Source: Ectobius pallidus
Lineage: Eukaryota > Arthropoda > Insecta > Blattodea > Ectobiidae
Length of the DNA stretch: 64,000 nucleotides
NCBI GenBank assembly: GCA_964059195.1
Contig: CAXKWD010000008.1
Span: 49,828,502-49,892,501, forward strand
Direction of reading: 5' to 3'
Under the pieces are notes generated by a model. It saw only the letters and a program-made list of their open reading frames with translations. It searched no databases and had not been told where the DNA came from. Position 1 is the stretch's first letter, and every line of letters starts with the position of its first letter. Below are positions 32,218 through 43,581 of this stretch, one piece after another. The translations under genes and the position numbers were made by a program.

Positions 32218-32740
32218 TTGGCCTGGTTCATTTCTAATGGATTGACCCAGTAGCAAACTCAAAGTAAAGAAAAGTTCAATGAAGTTAAGTGACAATGGTA
32301 CTGAAGTCTATTAAAATACTACCAAAGTATTATTATAATTAAGGAACTTGATCAGCTAAACCAAACTTAGGAAAAAACACTATGCTCACATGATCATGTA
32401 GTGCTATAATTAAACACTTGTCAACTCTACGTCTCCATAAAGCAAGATGCAAAGCTTCATCCCAGGAGAAACTCACTACTCTTCCTGGCAAGACAGAAAG
32501 ATCTTCTCTAGAGATTAATTTTAAAAACTACAAGTTCGACTTTAGAGGGCAGCACATCACTCCAGGAATTGAATGTCATAGGTACAATCAATAATTGTCT
32601 ATCTTACTGTACAAAACATATTACAATAGCAATAGGCCATGACTGTAATTAACGTCATGAATACTTACATAATTAAGCATGTAGTGAATAACTTAAACCG
32701 AAAATGAATAAAACATTGCCACTTGTGTTATCATAAGCGA
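32218..32740. other. Unassigned stretch
   Basis: AT-rich, with no gene, terminal repeat or tRNA-like motif recognised. Confidence 0.4.
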
Positions 32741-33200
32741 AATAGCCAATGCCATCTAGATGGTAACGAGAAAGCAGATGGCAAAACAAGCAATATATCG
32801 CAATGGTGGTGATGCAACCAACGATTTTCATTAAGATCAGCTGCTTTATATTTTAGAGTAAAATCTTTGGTACCAGTGGTACCTAGTGTTATTAACAATG
32901 TATTTATTACTAGCAGGTACCCGCGGCTTCCCCCACGATAATTAATTGAAAAATTAAAAATTAAGAGTATAATAGCCAATGCCATCTAGATGGTAACGAG
33001 AAAGCAGATGGCAAAACAAGCAATATATCGCAATGGTGGTGATGCAACCAACGATTTTCATTAAGATCAGCTGCTTTATATTTTATTGTAAAATCTTTGG
33101 TACCAGTGGTACCTAGTGTTATTAACAATGTATTTATTACTAGCAGGTACCCGCGGCTTCCCCCACGATAATTAATTGAAAAATTAAAAATTAAGAGTAT
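32741..33200. repeat. 230-bp tandem duplication
   Basis: The unit starting AATAGCCAATGCCATCTAG occurs at 32741 and 32971 with almost no differences. Each unit ends with CAGGTACCCGCGGCTTCC, a phrase echoed at about 33530 (CTGCCCGCGGCTTAGCC). Short open frames in it are side effects. Confidence 0.85.
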
Positions 33201-33655
33201 AATAATTATTAAAGCATTATATTTATTAACACTTACATGCGAATCATTCATAAACTAAGCCATTAATAATTAATGAAACAGCTAAAATTCCTGCTTTAGA
33301 GTACATTCCACGATATGAAAGTGCTGCCTGGGAAAACAATCTCAGATTAGATTATGCAGTTCCAAAGCAACCTGTTAACACTGATAATACATATTGTTTC
33401 TCAACTGTTTGTTGACAGATGAATATGATGTGAATTTTATTTGATAAATTCAGTGTAATTTTCAGAAATTATATAATTTTTCAAGGGAAGGAGTTATTTT
33501 GTTTGGATTTTTATTGTCCGCGATACTGCCCGCGGCTTAGCCTGCCATTATTAATTGACTCCAGGATTTTTAAGAAATTTACACTGGCAGATTATTAAAA
33601 TGTTTGTGGTTCAGAGCTATGAAAATTGTAAGTAAAAATAAAATTATAATATTTG

Positions 33656-33699
33656 TTCATTGTGTTCATTTCACTTCTAAGTGAAATGAACACAATGAA
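33656..33699. repeat. Perfect 44-bp hairpin
   Basis: TTCATTGTGTTCATTTCACT plus one T is followed by CT and then its exact complement: 21-bp arms with a 2-base loop. Confidence 0.85.
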
Positions 33700-34306
33700 T
33701 CCTGGTGAAATTTTAAGTAAGAACAGTTGGGTTTCATGACTTAATATTAAGTAATAACTTTACAAATAATTTTTTACCAAAACGTGCCACTTTCAACCTG
33801 CACTCCTAGCAACAAATTGTCTAAAAACACGCAATTTTAAAAAAAAAATCATAAAAAAACTAAAGTGAATTTGCACAAAATGAAAAATACGGGTTGTTAT
33901 ATTTGTCCATAGATGATGTAAAAAAAAATTCAAGAAAATCTGAGGGGGTGGGGTGCAAAATGTTGTTTTCTCTGGATGATTTGATTTGGAATGACCCTTA
34001 GGCTTTATATAATAAAGAAACGATTTTCCTAATTTTGTACTCTTTGTGAAAGTTTAGACTGCGAGAGACGAACATCGCTGAGATACCCGATGTTTCACAA
34101 AGTGGACGAGCGAGTGAGCATGCTATTTAGGGCCGTTGAATTGTATAAGAGTAGATTATAGAAGATTTATAATGCTTCACCACACATAAAATTGTACATT
34201 ATTTACATATCTTTTTTTCATATGCTGCTTTATATATAGCCTACTATTTGTTGTCTTCAATGATTAACTGTTCTTGAACAAAGAAGGTACAGGTATAAAG
34301 ATGTTT
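33700..34306. other. Unassigned stretch
   Basis: No coding signal was seen, and there are several A/T homopolymers. Confidence 0.4.
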
Positions 34307-34452
34307 CAGTGACCAGTCCTTGTGACTTTACAAAAATAAAAGTGCATACTGGTACAACAAAATGAAAGTGATAAAAATAAAACAACAAAATTGATGATGG
34401 ACACTTGCAATTGGTTGAAATTTCACATATCCTTATAGTGGACTGGTCACTG
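34307..34452. repeat. Short inverted repeat, 13-bp arms
   Basis: CAGTGACCAGTCC at 34307 and its exact complement GGACTGGTCACTG at 34440. The 146-bp unit may be a tiny MITE, but no target duplication was found. Confidence 0.4.
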
Positions 34453-34848
34453 ATTCATGAGCTAAATAGTCATATTAACAGCAGAAATTACATAGGATGG
34501 TGGTATTCTAGAGTTCAAGAATATGAAATAATCAGCATAATTACTAGCATATATTTTAATCAGAATGTTTACATAACTACATGAATATCCCTTCATCCCA
34601 ATATGAACACTTCTCATGACATTGCGATCTTTTCATATACAGTATTTTCACATTTTCATATTTACATCAAAATGTTTTACAGTGAAACTTGAAAGGAAGT
34701 GTAGTTTAATTCCTAATGTTTACGAAAATACCACTGTCCTTACGTTTCTTAAGTGAAGTTTCATAGTGATTCTATTCCATTTGGCTTTGCATACTTAATG
34801 ATAGTTTCCAAAAAGGTGCTCTTCTAAAATGCAGTTATCTTCCTATGT

Positions 34849-34878
34849 TTACTTTTCATCAGGAATGGATTCAAGTCC
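34849..34878 (-). other. Candidate terminal exon of a host gene
   Basis: On the minus strand the acceptor TATTGTTTTTGTTTCAG is followed in phase by GLESIPDEK and a stop, then a long AT-rich stretch that could be a 3' UTR (34200-34848). The exon is too short for identification. Confidence 0.2.
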
Positions 34879-35140
34879 CTGAAACAAAAACAATAAATGT
34901 ACTGTGTGTATGTGTATGTGTATGTGTGTGTGTATATACATAGGTTGGTTTTTTAGTTTTGGCACCAATGCTTCAGTGCCAAGTTGCAACAATGTTGGGC
35001 GCTGCCACTTTTACCGACGGTTGCTGACCTGCATCCCCTCCCTCAGAACACATGACCTTGCCCGTCCCCACCACCGCTCATGCGCAGTCGCGCCTGTTAG
35101 ATGAGTAGTGTGAAACCAACGCTCGCGAAAGACAGTCGAA

Positions 35141-37626
35141 ATGTTTTCCAAGCAGGAGCAGAGAACGTGGATAAAAATTCAGTGTGCTAGGGGTCGCAGT
35201 GCTAAACAGTGCCACCGAGGATTGGAGGAGGCATGCGGTGCAGCTGCGTTACCATACAGAACGGTAGCAAGATGGGTTGCAGCCTTTCGAGATGGGCGTG
35301 AACGTGTGGAGCACATGCCTCGATCTGGTCACCCACCAATAAGTGATGACAATGTACAGATGGTGTCCGCGTTAGTAGAGGTGGATCGGAACGTAACGAT
35401 TCGTCAATTAGAGCAAGATACCGGACTGGTGCATTCGACTGTCCTCCACATCCTGAAGGACTTACTGAAAATGAGGAAGATTGCGTCCAAATGGGTTCCG
35501 CATGACATAACCGACATGCACAAATGGCTGCGATATGACGCTTGTCGTATGCATAGGCATAGCACGACCACTGAATATTTGTGAAGATATACGCCGTGCC
35601 TGTGACGAACAGAAATTGACAATACTTGTCTTACTTGATATGACTAAAGCTTTCGATTCAGTAGACACAGACATTCTTATTGCTAAACTTAAGACGTTGA
35701 ACCTGTCAGATAATGCTGTTCTGTGGTTCAGCTCATACCTGTGCAAACGCCAACAATGTGTTGTCTCCAATAATCGTTCTTCTACATGGCGTCTCGTAAA
35801 GGCAGGAATTCCACAGGGAAGCATTCTCGGGCCCTTACTGTTTTCTCTGTACATAAATGACATTACTAATTGTATACGACATAGCAAATACCACCTATAC
35901 GCGGATGACTTACTGCTAGCATGAACGAAGACCTTAACTCAATAAACGTATGGACCTGCAGTTTGGGACTCAATCTGAATCCAGCGAAATCACAGGCAAT
36001 AGTTGTGGGACATCAGCGGCTGAGAAACAAGCTGAATGAAATCAATCTACCTCCCATTAAAATCCATAATTCAGTAATTCCTTTCGGCGATTCGGTAAAA
36101 AATCTTGGTGTTCTGATAGACAAAAACATAACTTGGGAAAATCAAATTAACGAAACTTGTAAAAAAGTGAACTTGTTAATCCATATGCTTAAAAGATTAA
36201 ATATGCCCTTACCTACTGCTGTAAAAAAGACTTTAATACAATCCCTGGTCATGCCCCATTTCGATTACTGTGTGTTGTCCTGCTTACAGACTTGAGCACT
36301 AACTTATCCCAAAGGCTGCAACGTGTTCATAATATGTGTGTACGCTTCATTTGTAATATAAGACTGTTCGATCAAGTATCGCCATCTTTTGAAATGCTGT
36401 CATGGTTCCGTCTGAATGACCGAAGAAGATTTCACTGTCTTTGTCTCCTCTTCAAAATTCTTCACACTTCATCACCATCATATCTATCTAGTCGCTTCCA
36501 TAACCTGTCCTCTCATCACACCCTAAACACACGATCAGAGTTTAGTATTGTACTTTCGATCCCTCTACACCGCTCTTCATCCTATTCATCTTCATTCTCT
36601 GTATCAGTAGTTCGCATATGGAATTCCATCCCTCGCACTGTCAGAGGCTGTCGAACGCTTGGAGAATTTAAGAGAGAAGTCAGTAGCCTAATTCTAAATA
36701 ATGTACTTTAAATTTATATTAGGAATGTATCTAACTTTTAGTGTTTAGGCTTTAATATTAATAGTAATTTTTGTTTTTGTAATTGAGTTTCAAGTAATTG
36801 TATTAGGAGTGTAGTGTTTAAGTTAACATGTATTTCAATAGTATTTTCGTTCATTGTATATAGGTTTTAAATAGTTAAATTATGTATTTGTTATATTGTG
36901 TTTGACTGGTGGAGCGGAAGAGAAGGCCTAATGGCCTTAGCTCTGCCAGCTTAAATAAACAGAATAAATAAACAGAATAAATATGCACTTGCAGCGTTAT
37001 GAGCGCGAAGGAGAGGCCTTCTTATGGCGTATCATAACCATTGACGAGATGTGGGCCAGATCTTATGAGCCACAGTTAAAACGCCAATCGAACGAGTGGC
37101 GGCACCACAGATCACCACGGAAACAAACAGTTCGACCAACCCCCACCAATGTGAAGGTAATGTTGATTCTTGCCTATGATTGGGATGGTGTGATTATTCA
37201 CCATACCGTTCCCCGAGGGCAAACCGTTAATGCGGCGTACTATTGTTCGTTTCTGCAAGACCATCTCCGAGGAGCTCTGAGAAGGAAACGGCGCCACCAC
37301 ATGGTTACACCGCCCATCATTCTGCATGACGATGCTAGGGCACACACAGCAGGCGTTGTGTCAGCATTGTTGGATCGCTGGGGCTGGGAGGTCCTCTATC
37401 ACCCCCCTATTCTCCCGACATCAGTCCCTGCGACTATGATCTCATCCCGAAGATGAAGATGACAATGCGCAGGGAGCACTTCCGTACCATTGAAGACGTT
37501 AAGCAGGCTCCCGAGCGCTCTCTTCGCACCATCAATAGATTGGGCAGTGCCAACGGGATCCAAGAACTTCCGCATCGCTGGCAACACCTTGTACGCAATG
37601 GTGGGGACTACATCGAGGGCCTATGA
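35141..37626 (+). pseudogene. Mariner transposase split by a retroelement
   Basis: Exon-like halves at 35141-35552 and 36977-37626. The N-terminal part MFSKQEQRTWIKIQCARGRS has a helix-turn-helix; the catalytic part has TIDEMWAR, ILHDDARAHT and, after a one-base frameshift near 37405, SPDISPCDYDLIP. Counting gives 34 residues between the second and third aspartates (DD34D). It ends GDYIEGL, stop. The break lies at the duplicated TATGCA. Apart from the insertion and the frameshift the gene is well preserved. Confidence 0.88.
35553..36976 (+). pseudogene. Jockey-like LINE 3' fragment
   Basis: 5' truncated insertion flanked by TATGCA. The reverse transcriptase C-half has LDMTKAFDSVDTDIL, GIPQGSILGPLLFSLYIND and YADDLLLA, then a frameshift at about 35922, a thumb region (LNLNPAKSQAIVVG) and a C-terminal part ending SLILNNVL at 36711. 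A 3' UTR of about 260 bp ends in repeats of AATAAACAG. The 5' truncation and short tail repeats are typical of target-primed reverse transcription. Confidence 0.88.
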
Positions 37627-37677
37627 AACTTGGAACCATCTATTTTGAGTTATTAATCCAGTTATAACTATGGTGCC

Positions 37678-38553
37678 TGTACGGGTCAGGACCGTGAGGA
37701 GCAAATGTTGGGTCGGCCGGAAAATATATCCGGTCCAAAAGGGCAAATGATAGGATAAGGTACTTCTCAAATAGGAATAACATAAGATAGGAAAGATTAG
37801 CCACCTCTGAATAGCTAGTGAGGACCAGATTCGAACGAATCAAAAATGAGAGCAAATAGACTGTAACCTCAGGACACTGGTATCAGGAATCCACGGACTA
37901 CTTAAGGAAAACAATTTAAATATGAAATAATCACAACGTACTAGATTCACACACAATGATTATTGAAACTAATTGAAATGAAACACTGATACATAAGATG
38001 CAAGAGTACGTTATCACACGTGGTTGTAAATATTAATTTCTTGGAAAACTTGATAAATAATATCTTAAAATGCGTAGATTAACTTGCTCTTGAAGTTAAC
38101 ACTAAACTTTTGCATGTAGTTTTGTCGTAAAAGCTGATATAAGCACTGGAACATGTAGCGTTGGTTACACAACTGTTGCGTAATATCAAACTTCTGTAAT
38201 TCGGAGAATTCACTCGCGAATTTGATGAATTATATGTAATTATGTATGAATAATTACTGAGAGCCACAATTGCGCACAATTGTGACTATTCACCGCTTCT
38301 AGAGCAAGTTTAATGAAACTTGGTAGAAAAAGCGGGAATTCCTCGAGCCTACTAGATACACTGTTATCTGAGTGAGGTCTCGTTCAATACTAACTGGCGT
38401 GATGCTAAACCACCACATATAACAAAAGAAATTAGCAAGTCATGCATGATCCCACAATGCCTTGAGGCGGGAATAAAAGGACAATCAAAGCGGGACAATG
38501 CAAGCGGATAATTTGAAACATTCTAAAGTAAAAACATGTTGCTTGCGCGAACA
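37678..38553 (-). repeat. 3' LTR of BEL element
   Basis: On the minus strand it starts TGTTCGCGCAAGCAAC and ends CCGTACA. It differs from the 5' LTR only near the end (GACC in place of A), as far as read by eye. Confidence 0.9.
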
Positions 38554-38815
38554 TACCGACCCCTTTGAACTATTTAGTTCAATAAAATAGATAGAGAGCA
38601 AGCTATGAAAAATACATTCAAATGGACAAATAACATGAAGGAAAACACTTATTATATACATCACAATAACACAGTTTATCTCCGAAAAGTAAAACCTTAT
38701 TGTGCAAGGAGGAAAACCAAAAAACACTTATTACAATGTAACGGTTTGTCTACACTATAATTGCTTGTAAAACAATAAAGAGATATGAAATATTAATTGC
38801 ACTGTATTACACTTA

Positions 38816-38950
38816 TTATTGATCTGGCAATGGACATAATTTCACTACCGGGCGCTTATATTCGCCACTAGGAGTGCGAACTGTCGCCACACGAATTAGA
38901 CCGTCTTCTCCCGGATGCACCTTGGTTTTGTAGAATTTGCCATTTTTCAA
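38816..38950 (-). pseudogene. Integrase C-terminal remnant of BEL element
   Basis: The minus-strand translation reads NGKFYKTKVHPGEDGLIRVA and ends VVKLCPLPDQ, stop, matching the C-terminal domain (DUF5641-like) of Pao integrases. It is separated from the upstream pol frame by a deletion of the integrase core and by stops. Confidence 0.7.
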
Positions 38951-38984
38951 TACATTTCATATCGTAGAAAGGGCCTAACAGGAT

Positions 38985-41900
38985 TTACTCTTGGTTAGGA
39001 AGATTGCCCATCAGCTGTTGAGCAGATTGTGCCTTTAGTTTATAGCAAGTCAGACACTTGTGTAGAACAGATTTCACTAGTCTGCGCACGCAAGGGATCC
39101 AATATGCTTGTCTTAAAGAGGCTATCGTAAGCTGATGTGACGCATGTAAAAGTTTAAAATGTTCATGCTTTACAATTAAAGCAGTTAGATGGTGCTTGCT
39201 TGGCAATATGATCTGATGTTTAGCATCATATGCAAGATGAGATTTATCTATGCGACCACCAACTCGTAGAAGACCATTTTCGTCCAGAAATGGTGTTAAT
39301 GTATGAATAGAACTTTTAGCAGAAGTTTCTTTCAGATTTTTAAGATCTGCAATTTCACTCTTAAAAGATGAATGCTGAGCACTTTTAACACAAGTTTGTA
39401 AAGCTTGTTGAAGCTCTTCAGCTGTAATAGGTCCATGAAATTTTGTTTCATGGCGACATGCAGCAATAAATCTATTCATGTAGCATGTTACTCTTTGCAG
39501 GCGTCTGAGATCTGAGAATGTTGTAAGAAAATGTTCTCTCTCCTTTGTTGACACCAGACAGACATTTGCAAGTTGTTCTGATGAATCAGGAACACTTAAT
39601 TGTTGTGGTTGTTTTGGCCAGGATGTCTCTGGTGAAGATAACCAGTTAGGACCGTGCCACCACAAATCGATTTCAGATAACTGCTCACAAGAAATTCCCC
39701 TTGAGACGAGATCTGCTGGATTTTCATGTGTGGCAATGTGTCGCCATGTAGCAGTCTCCGAAAGTTCTTGTATCTGTGACACACGATTTGAAACAAAGGT
39801 TTTCCACTTTCGTGCATCAGTTTTGAGCCAGGACAGTACCACAGTAGAATCTGACCACAAATAATTTTGTGAAGGTTGTACCTTGAGGTCACTTAGCACT
39901 TTGTTGTATAATTTAGCAAGCAGAAGTGCACCACAGAGTTCAAGGCGTGGAATGGTTTGCTTCTTTAGAGGAGAAACCTTAGATTTTGAACATAACAGTT
40001 GAACAGTAGTTTCACCTTCACTATTTACAGAACGAATATATATACAAGCTCCATACGCCTTCTCGGAGGCGTCACAGAAACCATGTAATTGAATGTCCTG
40101 CACTGTACCAGATGTAAGCACATATCTGGGAATACGCAAGGTGTGAATAGTAGCTAATGTTTCACAGATTTCCAGCCATTTCTCCACCAGATGCACAGGT
40201 ACGGTTTCATCCCAGTCTAATTTCTCAATCCAGAGAGATTGCATAAAGATTTTAGCATTTATGACAATAGGACTAGCCAATCCTAGCGGATCAAAGATAG
40301 ATGAAATAAGTGAAAGGATATTTCGTTTGGTTAGTTTACCTTGCACATGGGTTTGGAGTGAAGGATGTGATTGGATCTGAAATTTATCATTAACTGGATG
40401 CCAAAGTAAGCCTAGGGCATGTATGTTTTCATTGTTATCAAGTGCCAGGGGCAATTGAGTTTCTCGATGTGAAGGAGGTACTGATTCCAATAAAGCTTCA
40501 TGGTTGGAACACCATTTTCGCAGAGGAAATCCACCACAATTGAGCATATCTGTAAGCTCCCTTTGCAGTTTCAGGGCTTCTTGGATGTCATTGTGGCCTG
40601 CTAAACAGTCATCAACATAAAATGATTCCCGTACTGCCTGAGCAGCAAGCGGATACTTCTCTTCTTCTTCTAGCGCAAGCTGATGTAAAGATCTTATGGC
40701 CAAAAATGATGCAGATTTGGTACCATAAGTAACAGTAGTTAGAGCGTAGTCTTGTATGGGTTCATTAGGACTTGAACGCCACACAATTCTTTGAAGATTC
40801 TGATCTTCTTTATGCATCCTTACTTGCCTGTACATTTTAGAAATGTCTGCTGAAAATGCATACTTGTAGGTGCGGAACCGAAGTACAATAGATGAAAGAT
40901 CGTCTTGTATAGTTGGCCCTAGTTTCAAGATGTCGTTCAATGACTTGCCTGAAGACGACTTTGCTGAGGCATCGAATACAACTCGGGTTTTCGTGCTAGT
41001 TGAACTAGGTTTTATAACAGCATGATGCGGCAAGTAGTAACATTTTTCTCCAGGCTGAGGAAGTGAAACCTTCTTCATGTGGCCTAGATTTTCATACTCT
41101 TCCAGAAATTTGGAATAGTCTTCTTTTAAGCTAGGGTTAGCTTCAAGTTTGCGTTCCAGGTGTCCTAAGCGTTTTATAGCTTGTTGCCTAGATTCGCCCA
41201 GAGAATCTACAGGTTGATTCTTGGGGAGTTGCACTACGAATGCACCATCAGTTGCACGAGTGGTGTTTTCTACGTAGTGTTCTTCACATTCACGTTCTTC
41301 TTTGGTGTGTACTGCGCTGGGGAAGTCTTCCAGCTCCCAAAATTGCCTTAGTTGCTTGTCCACGTTGTCGACAGTTACAAACAAGTTATGCTGTGAGAAC
41401 GTCACCTTCTTGTTTTTAATGGCAGACTTAGGAACTGTACCACTGATTATCCAACCAAGCTCGCTGTTGGTCAGAACAGGCTGATTTGGTTTAACTATTC
41501 TTTCGTTTGTGATTAATTGAAAGAATAAGTTAGCGCCAATTAGCAATTGTACATCACCAGGTACATGGAATTTAGGGTCAGCTAATGGAAGTTCACTGGG
41601 AATATTGAATTTGTAGGGGTCAATTTGGACAGCAGGAAGCTTATTTACAATGTGAGGTAGAACTAGGCAGTTTAGGTTAGCTTGGAAAGCATGGATCCTG
41701 GATCTCATATTAATAGTGATGCTGTGACCACAAGCTGAGGTGCCATTAATACCTCTTATGTGAGTGTCCACTGCGCTAGTTGGTAATTGTAATTTCCTTG
41801 CCAAATCTTCCGTGATGAAATTAATCTGACTACCAGAATCAAGTAAAGCTCTGCATTTTACCAGTTTTCCATTTTTGTCTTCTATTTCGACCACTGCAGT

Positions 41901-42989
41901 TGCAAGAAGAATTTCACATTGGCTAGCCTTTTCTTTTATAGAACAGTAACTAGCTGGAATGTTTGTTGCCGTGCTGGCTGTAGAATTTTCTGAAGAAGGA
42001 CTCTGTCGAGAAACCTTTTCACTTGAATGTGTGTCATTGTGTAACCATTTACTATGAAAACCTTTCCCACATTTGCAAAACGATTTTAGCTTGCACTGAT
42101 CTCTTCTGTGGTTAGGAGAGAAGCAGTTAAAACACAAGCGTTTAGATTTAATGACATTCCATCGTTGTGATACACTTAGTTCTTGGAAGTTCTTGCAATT
42201 TAATAAATTGTGATTATCATCGCAGCATGGGCACGTGTCTTCTTTTGTCGCAACATAAGAATGACGAGTGTGTTTTTCTGACTTCTTCTTCGTACTTTGC
42301 TCACCTTTGTGCTTAGATGGGCTGGACGTGTTGTTTACATCTGCCAATACTTCAAGTGAATTTGCCTTAGCTTCTAAAAACTTGATGAGGTCTTGAAGTG
42401 GTGTGAAATTCTGAGAATCAATTCTTCCTTCCCATTCTTTTCGTACACTCTCACAAAGGCTGTCCAAGATTAACTGCATGAGCATAATATCTTGTAATGG
42501 TATTTCTACATGTAAAGCTTCCACAGCATATATGTTGCTTTGGAATTTGTTAAGAATATTACGAAGATCATTCACATTTTCACTCTTCATCGTTGGTAAA
42601 GAGAGTAGATTACGTACGTGAGCTGTGGCAATAATTCTTGTATTATCGTACCTGGAACATATTAGATTCCATGCTACACTGAAATTTTCACTAGTCACTG
42701 GTAGATTTTTTATCAGTGCGTGTGCCTGTCCCTTTAATGATGACAGAAGGTAATGCAATTTCTGTATCGGTTCTAAGGCTGCATTATTGGCTACAAGACT
42801 GCCGAACGTGTCTTGGAAATGTTTGAACGTTGTGATGTCCCCAGAGAAGGTTGGAAGCTGTATAGCGGGAAGTTGTATTGGCCTATTGTTGCACTGAGAA
42901 ACAGCTGATTGACAAGTATGATGTGAATTGGCACTGTTATGAGATCGCTGACTGTTCACAGAGTATGCACTTGCTGCTCGTGATGACAT
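38985..42989 (-). CDS. pol: BEL/Pao gag-pol polyprotein (core part)
   Basis: 1334 codons. Order of domains: gag core (DUF1759-like, residues 30-200), zinc knuckles CPCCDDNHNLLNC and CFNCFSPNHRRDQC (about 250-300), aspartic protease with LLDSGSQ (about 385), reverse transcriptase with VFDASAKS and FYVDDCL (about 680-830), RNase H with GFCDASEKAYGA and WSDSTVV, and the H2C2 integrase domain with HEHFKLLH and CLTCYK. It then stops without the D,D,E core. The true gag start lies upstream in another frame (43270). It might still supply gag and RT functions, but not integration. Confidence 0.9.
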   Translation of the reverse strand: MSSRAASAYSVNSQRSHNSANSHHTCQSAVSQCNNRPIQLPAIQLPTFSGDITTFKHFQDTFGSLVANNAALEPIQKLHYLLSSLKGQAHALIKNLPVTSENFSVAWNLICSRYDNTRIIATAHVRNLLSLPTMKSENVNDLRNILNKFQSNIYAVEALHVEIPLQDIMLMQLILDSLCESVRKEWEGRIDSQNFTPLQDLIKFLEAKANSLEVLADVNNTSSPSKHKGEQSTKKKSEKHTRHSYVATKEDTCPCCDDNHNLLNCKNFQELSVSQRWNVIKSKRLCFNCFSPNHRRDQCKLKSFCKCGKGFHSKWLHNDTHSSEKVSRQSPSSENSTASTATNIPASYCSIKEKASQCEILLATAVVEIEDKNGKLVKCRALLDSGSQINFITEDLARKLQLPTSAVDTHIRGINGTSACGHSITINMRSRIHAFQANLNCLVLPHIVNKLPAVQIDPYKFNIPSELPLADPKFHVPGDVQLLIGANLFFQLITNERIVKPNQPVLTNSELGWIISGTVPKSAIKNKKVTFSQHNLFVTVDNVDKQLRQFWELEDFPSAVHTKEERECEEHYVENTTRATDGAFVVQLPKNQPVDSLGESRQQAIKRLGHLERKLEANPSLKEDYSKFLEEYENLGHMKKVSLPQPGEKCYYLPHHAVIKPSSTSTKTRVVFDASAKSSSGKSLNDILKLGPTIQDDLSSIVLRFRTYKYAFSADISKMYRQVRMHKEDQNLQRIVWRSSPNEPIQDYALTTVTYGTKSASFLAIRSLHQLALEEEEKYPLAAQAVRESFYVDDCLAGHNDIQEALKLQRELTDMLNCGGFPLRKWCSNHEALLESVPPSHRETQLPLALDNNENIHALGLLWHPVNDKFQIQSHPSLQTHVQGKLTKRNILSLISSIFDPLGLASPIVINAKIFMQSLWIEKLDWDETVPVHLVEKWLEICETLATIHTLRIPRYVLTSGTVQDIQLHGFCDASEKAYGACIYIRSVNSEGETTVQLLCSKSKVSPLKKQTIPRLELCGALLLAKLYNKVLSDLKVQPSQNYLWSDSTVVLSWLKTDARKWKTFVSNRVSQIQELSETATWRHIATHENPADLVSRGISCEQLSEIDLWWHGPNWLSSPETSWPKQPQQLSVPDSSEQLANVCLVSTKEREHFLTTFSDLRRLQRVTCYMNRFIAACRHETKFHGPITAEELQQALQTCVKSAQHSSFKSEIADLKNLKETSAKSSIHTLTPFLDENGLLRVGGRIDKSHLAYDAKHQIILPSKHHLTALIVKHEHFKLLHASHQLTIASLRQAYWIPCVRRLVKSVLHKCLTCYKLKAQSAQQLMGNLPNQE

Positions 42990-43270
42990 AGGATTGCACT
43001 GAGTTTAGCTTTTAACTCGAAGTAACCATTCATCATAACTTCCTTGTATTCTGCATGTTCATCCAAATCTTCTTCTGCTTCCACAAGAGATTCTATTTGT
43101 GTTTGAACAATATCAAATTTGTCCCATATTTCATTTATCTTGTCAAATTTAACTTTTAATAAGAACACATCGGTGTCTTGATTTGCAGTTTCACAAGACT
43201 TTTGTAGAAAAGTAAACTCTCGCTTAATAACGCCTCTACGTCTAATTAAGGCTCGTAAATCACCTTCCAT
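42956..43270 (-). CDS. gag: BEL/Pao gag N-terminal ORF
   Basis: 104 codons beginning MEGDLRALIRRRGVIKREF, matching the gag start at 9664. It overlaps the long frame by 34 bp in a different register. The relative at 9664 reads through this junction in one frame, so a single indel is the simplest explanation; programmed frameshifting is the alternative. Confidence 0.8.
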   Translation of the reverse strand: MEGDLRALIRRRGVIKREFTFLQKSCETANQDTDVFLLKVKFDKINEIWDKFDIVQTQIESLVEAEEDLDEHAEYKEVMMNGYFELKAKLSAILCHHEQQVHTL

Positions 43271-43562
43271 GTTATGTGTGAAATGTGGAAATTACTTGCA
43301 ATTGACAATTGAATTCTACCACTGCTGCACGATAATATGTGAGTCAGCTGTTCACTGCTTTCTTGATGTCTTTTGAGCTGTTGTGTTTTCTGTAGTACTG
43401 AAGCACTGCCGAATAGATGATACAGAGTTTATGTACTAGAAATCGTAGCTCTTGAATACGCGGATGCCGTCGCGGTTGAGTCTGCATACAATGAACGAGA
43501 TCGATAAGACGAGACAAACCATATATATGTGTGTGAATAATGAAATTGTTTCTTTAGTAGTC

Positions 43563-43580
43563 CGGTCCGTTGAGGAACCA
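43563..43580 (-). other. Primer-binding site of BEL element
   Basis: The minus strand reads TGGTTCCTCAACGGACCG, one base inside the 5' LTR. Confidence 0.6.
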
Positions 43581-43581
43581 A

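Noticed and set aside
32731..33251. Two near-identical 84-96 codon minus frames sharing the GGSRGYLLVINTLL stretch
   Set aside because: They are similar because of the 230-bp tandem duplication; no start context or homology supports a protein.
34900..34940. Regulatory TG/TA repeat
   Set aside because: Simple microsatellite at the target site of the mariner element; no specific motif.
38079..38279. 66-codon minus frame, present identically at 43981-44181
   Set aside because: It lies in both LTRs of the BEL element; duplicated because the LTRs are, with no protein similarity.
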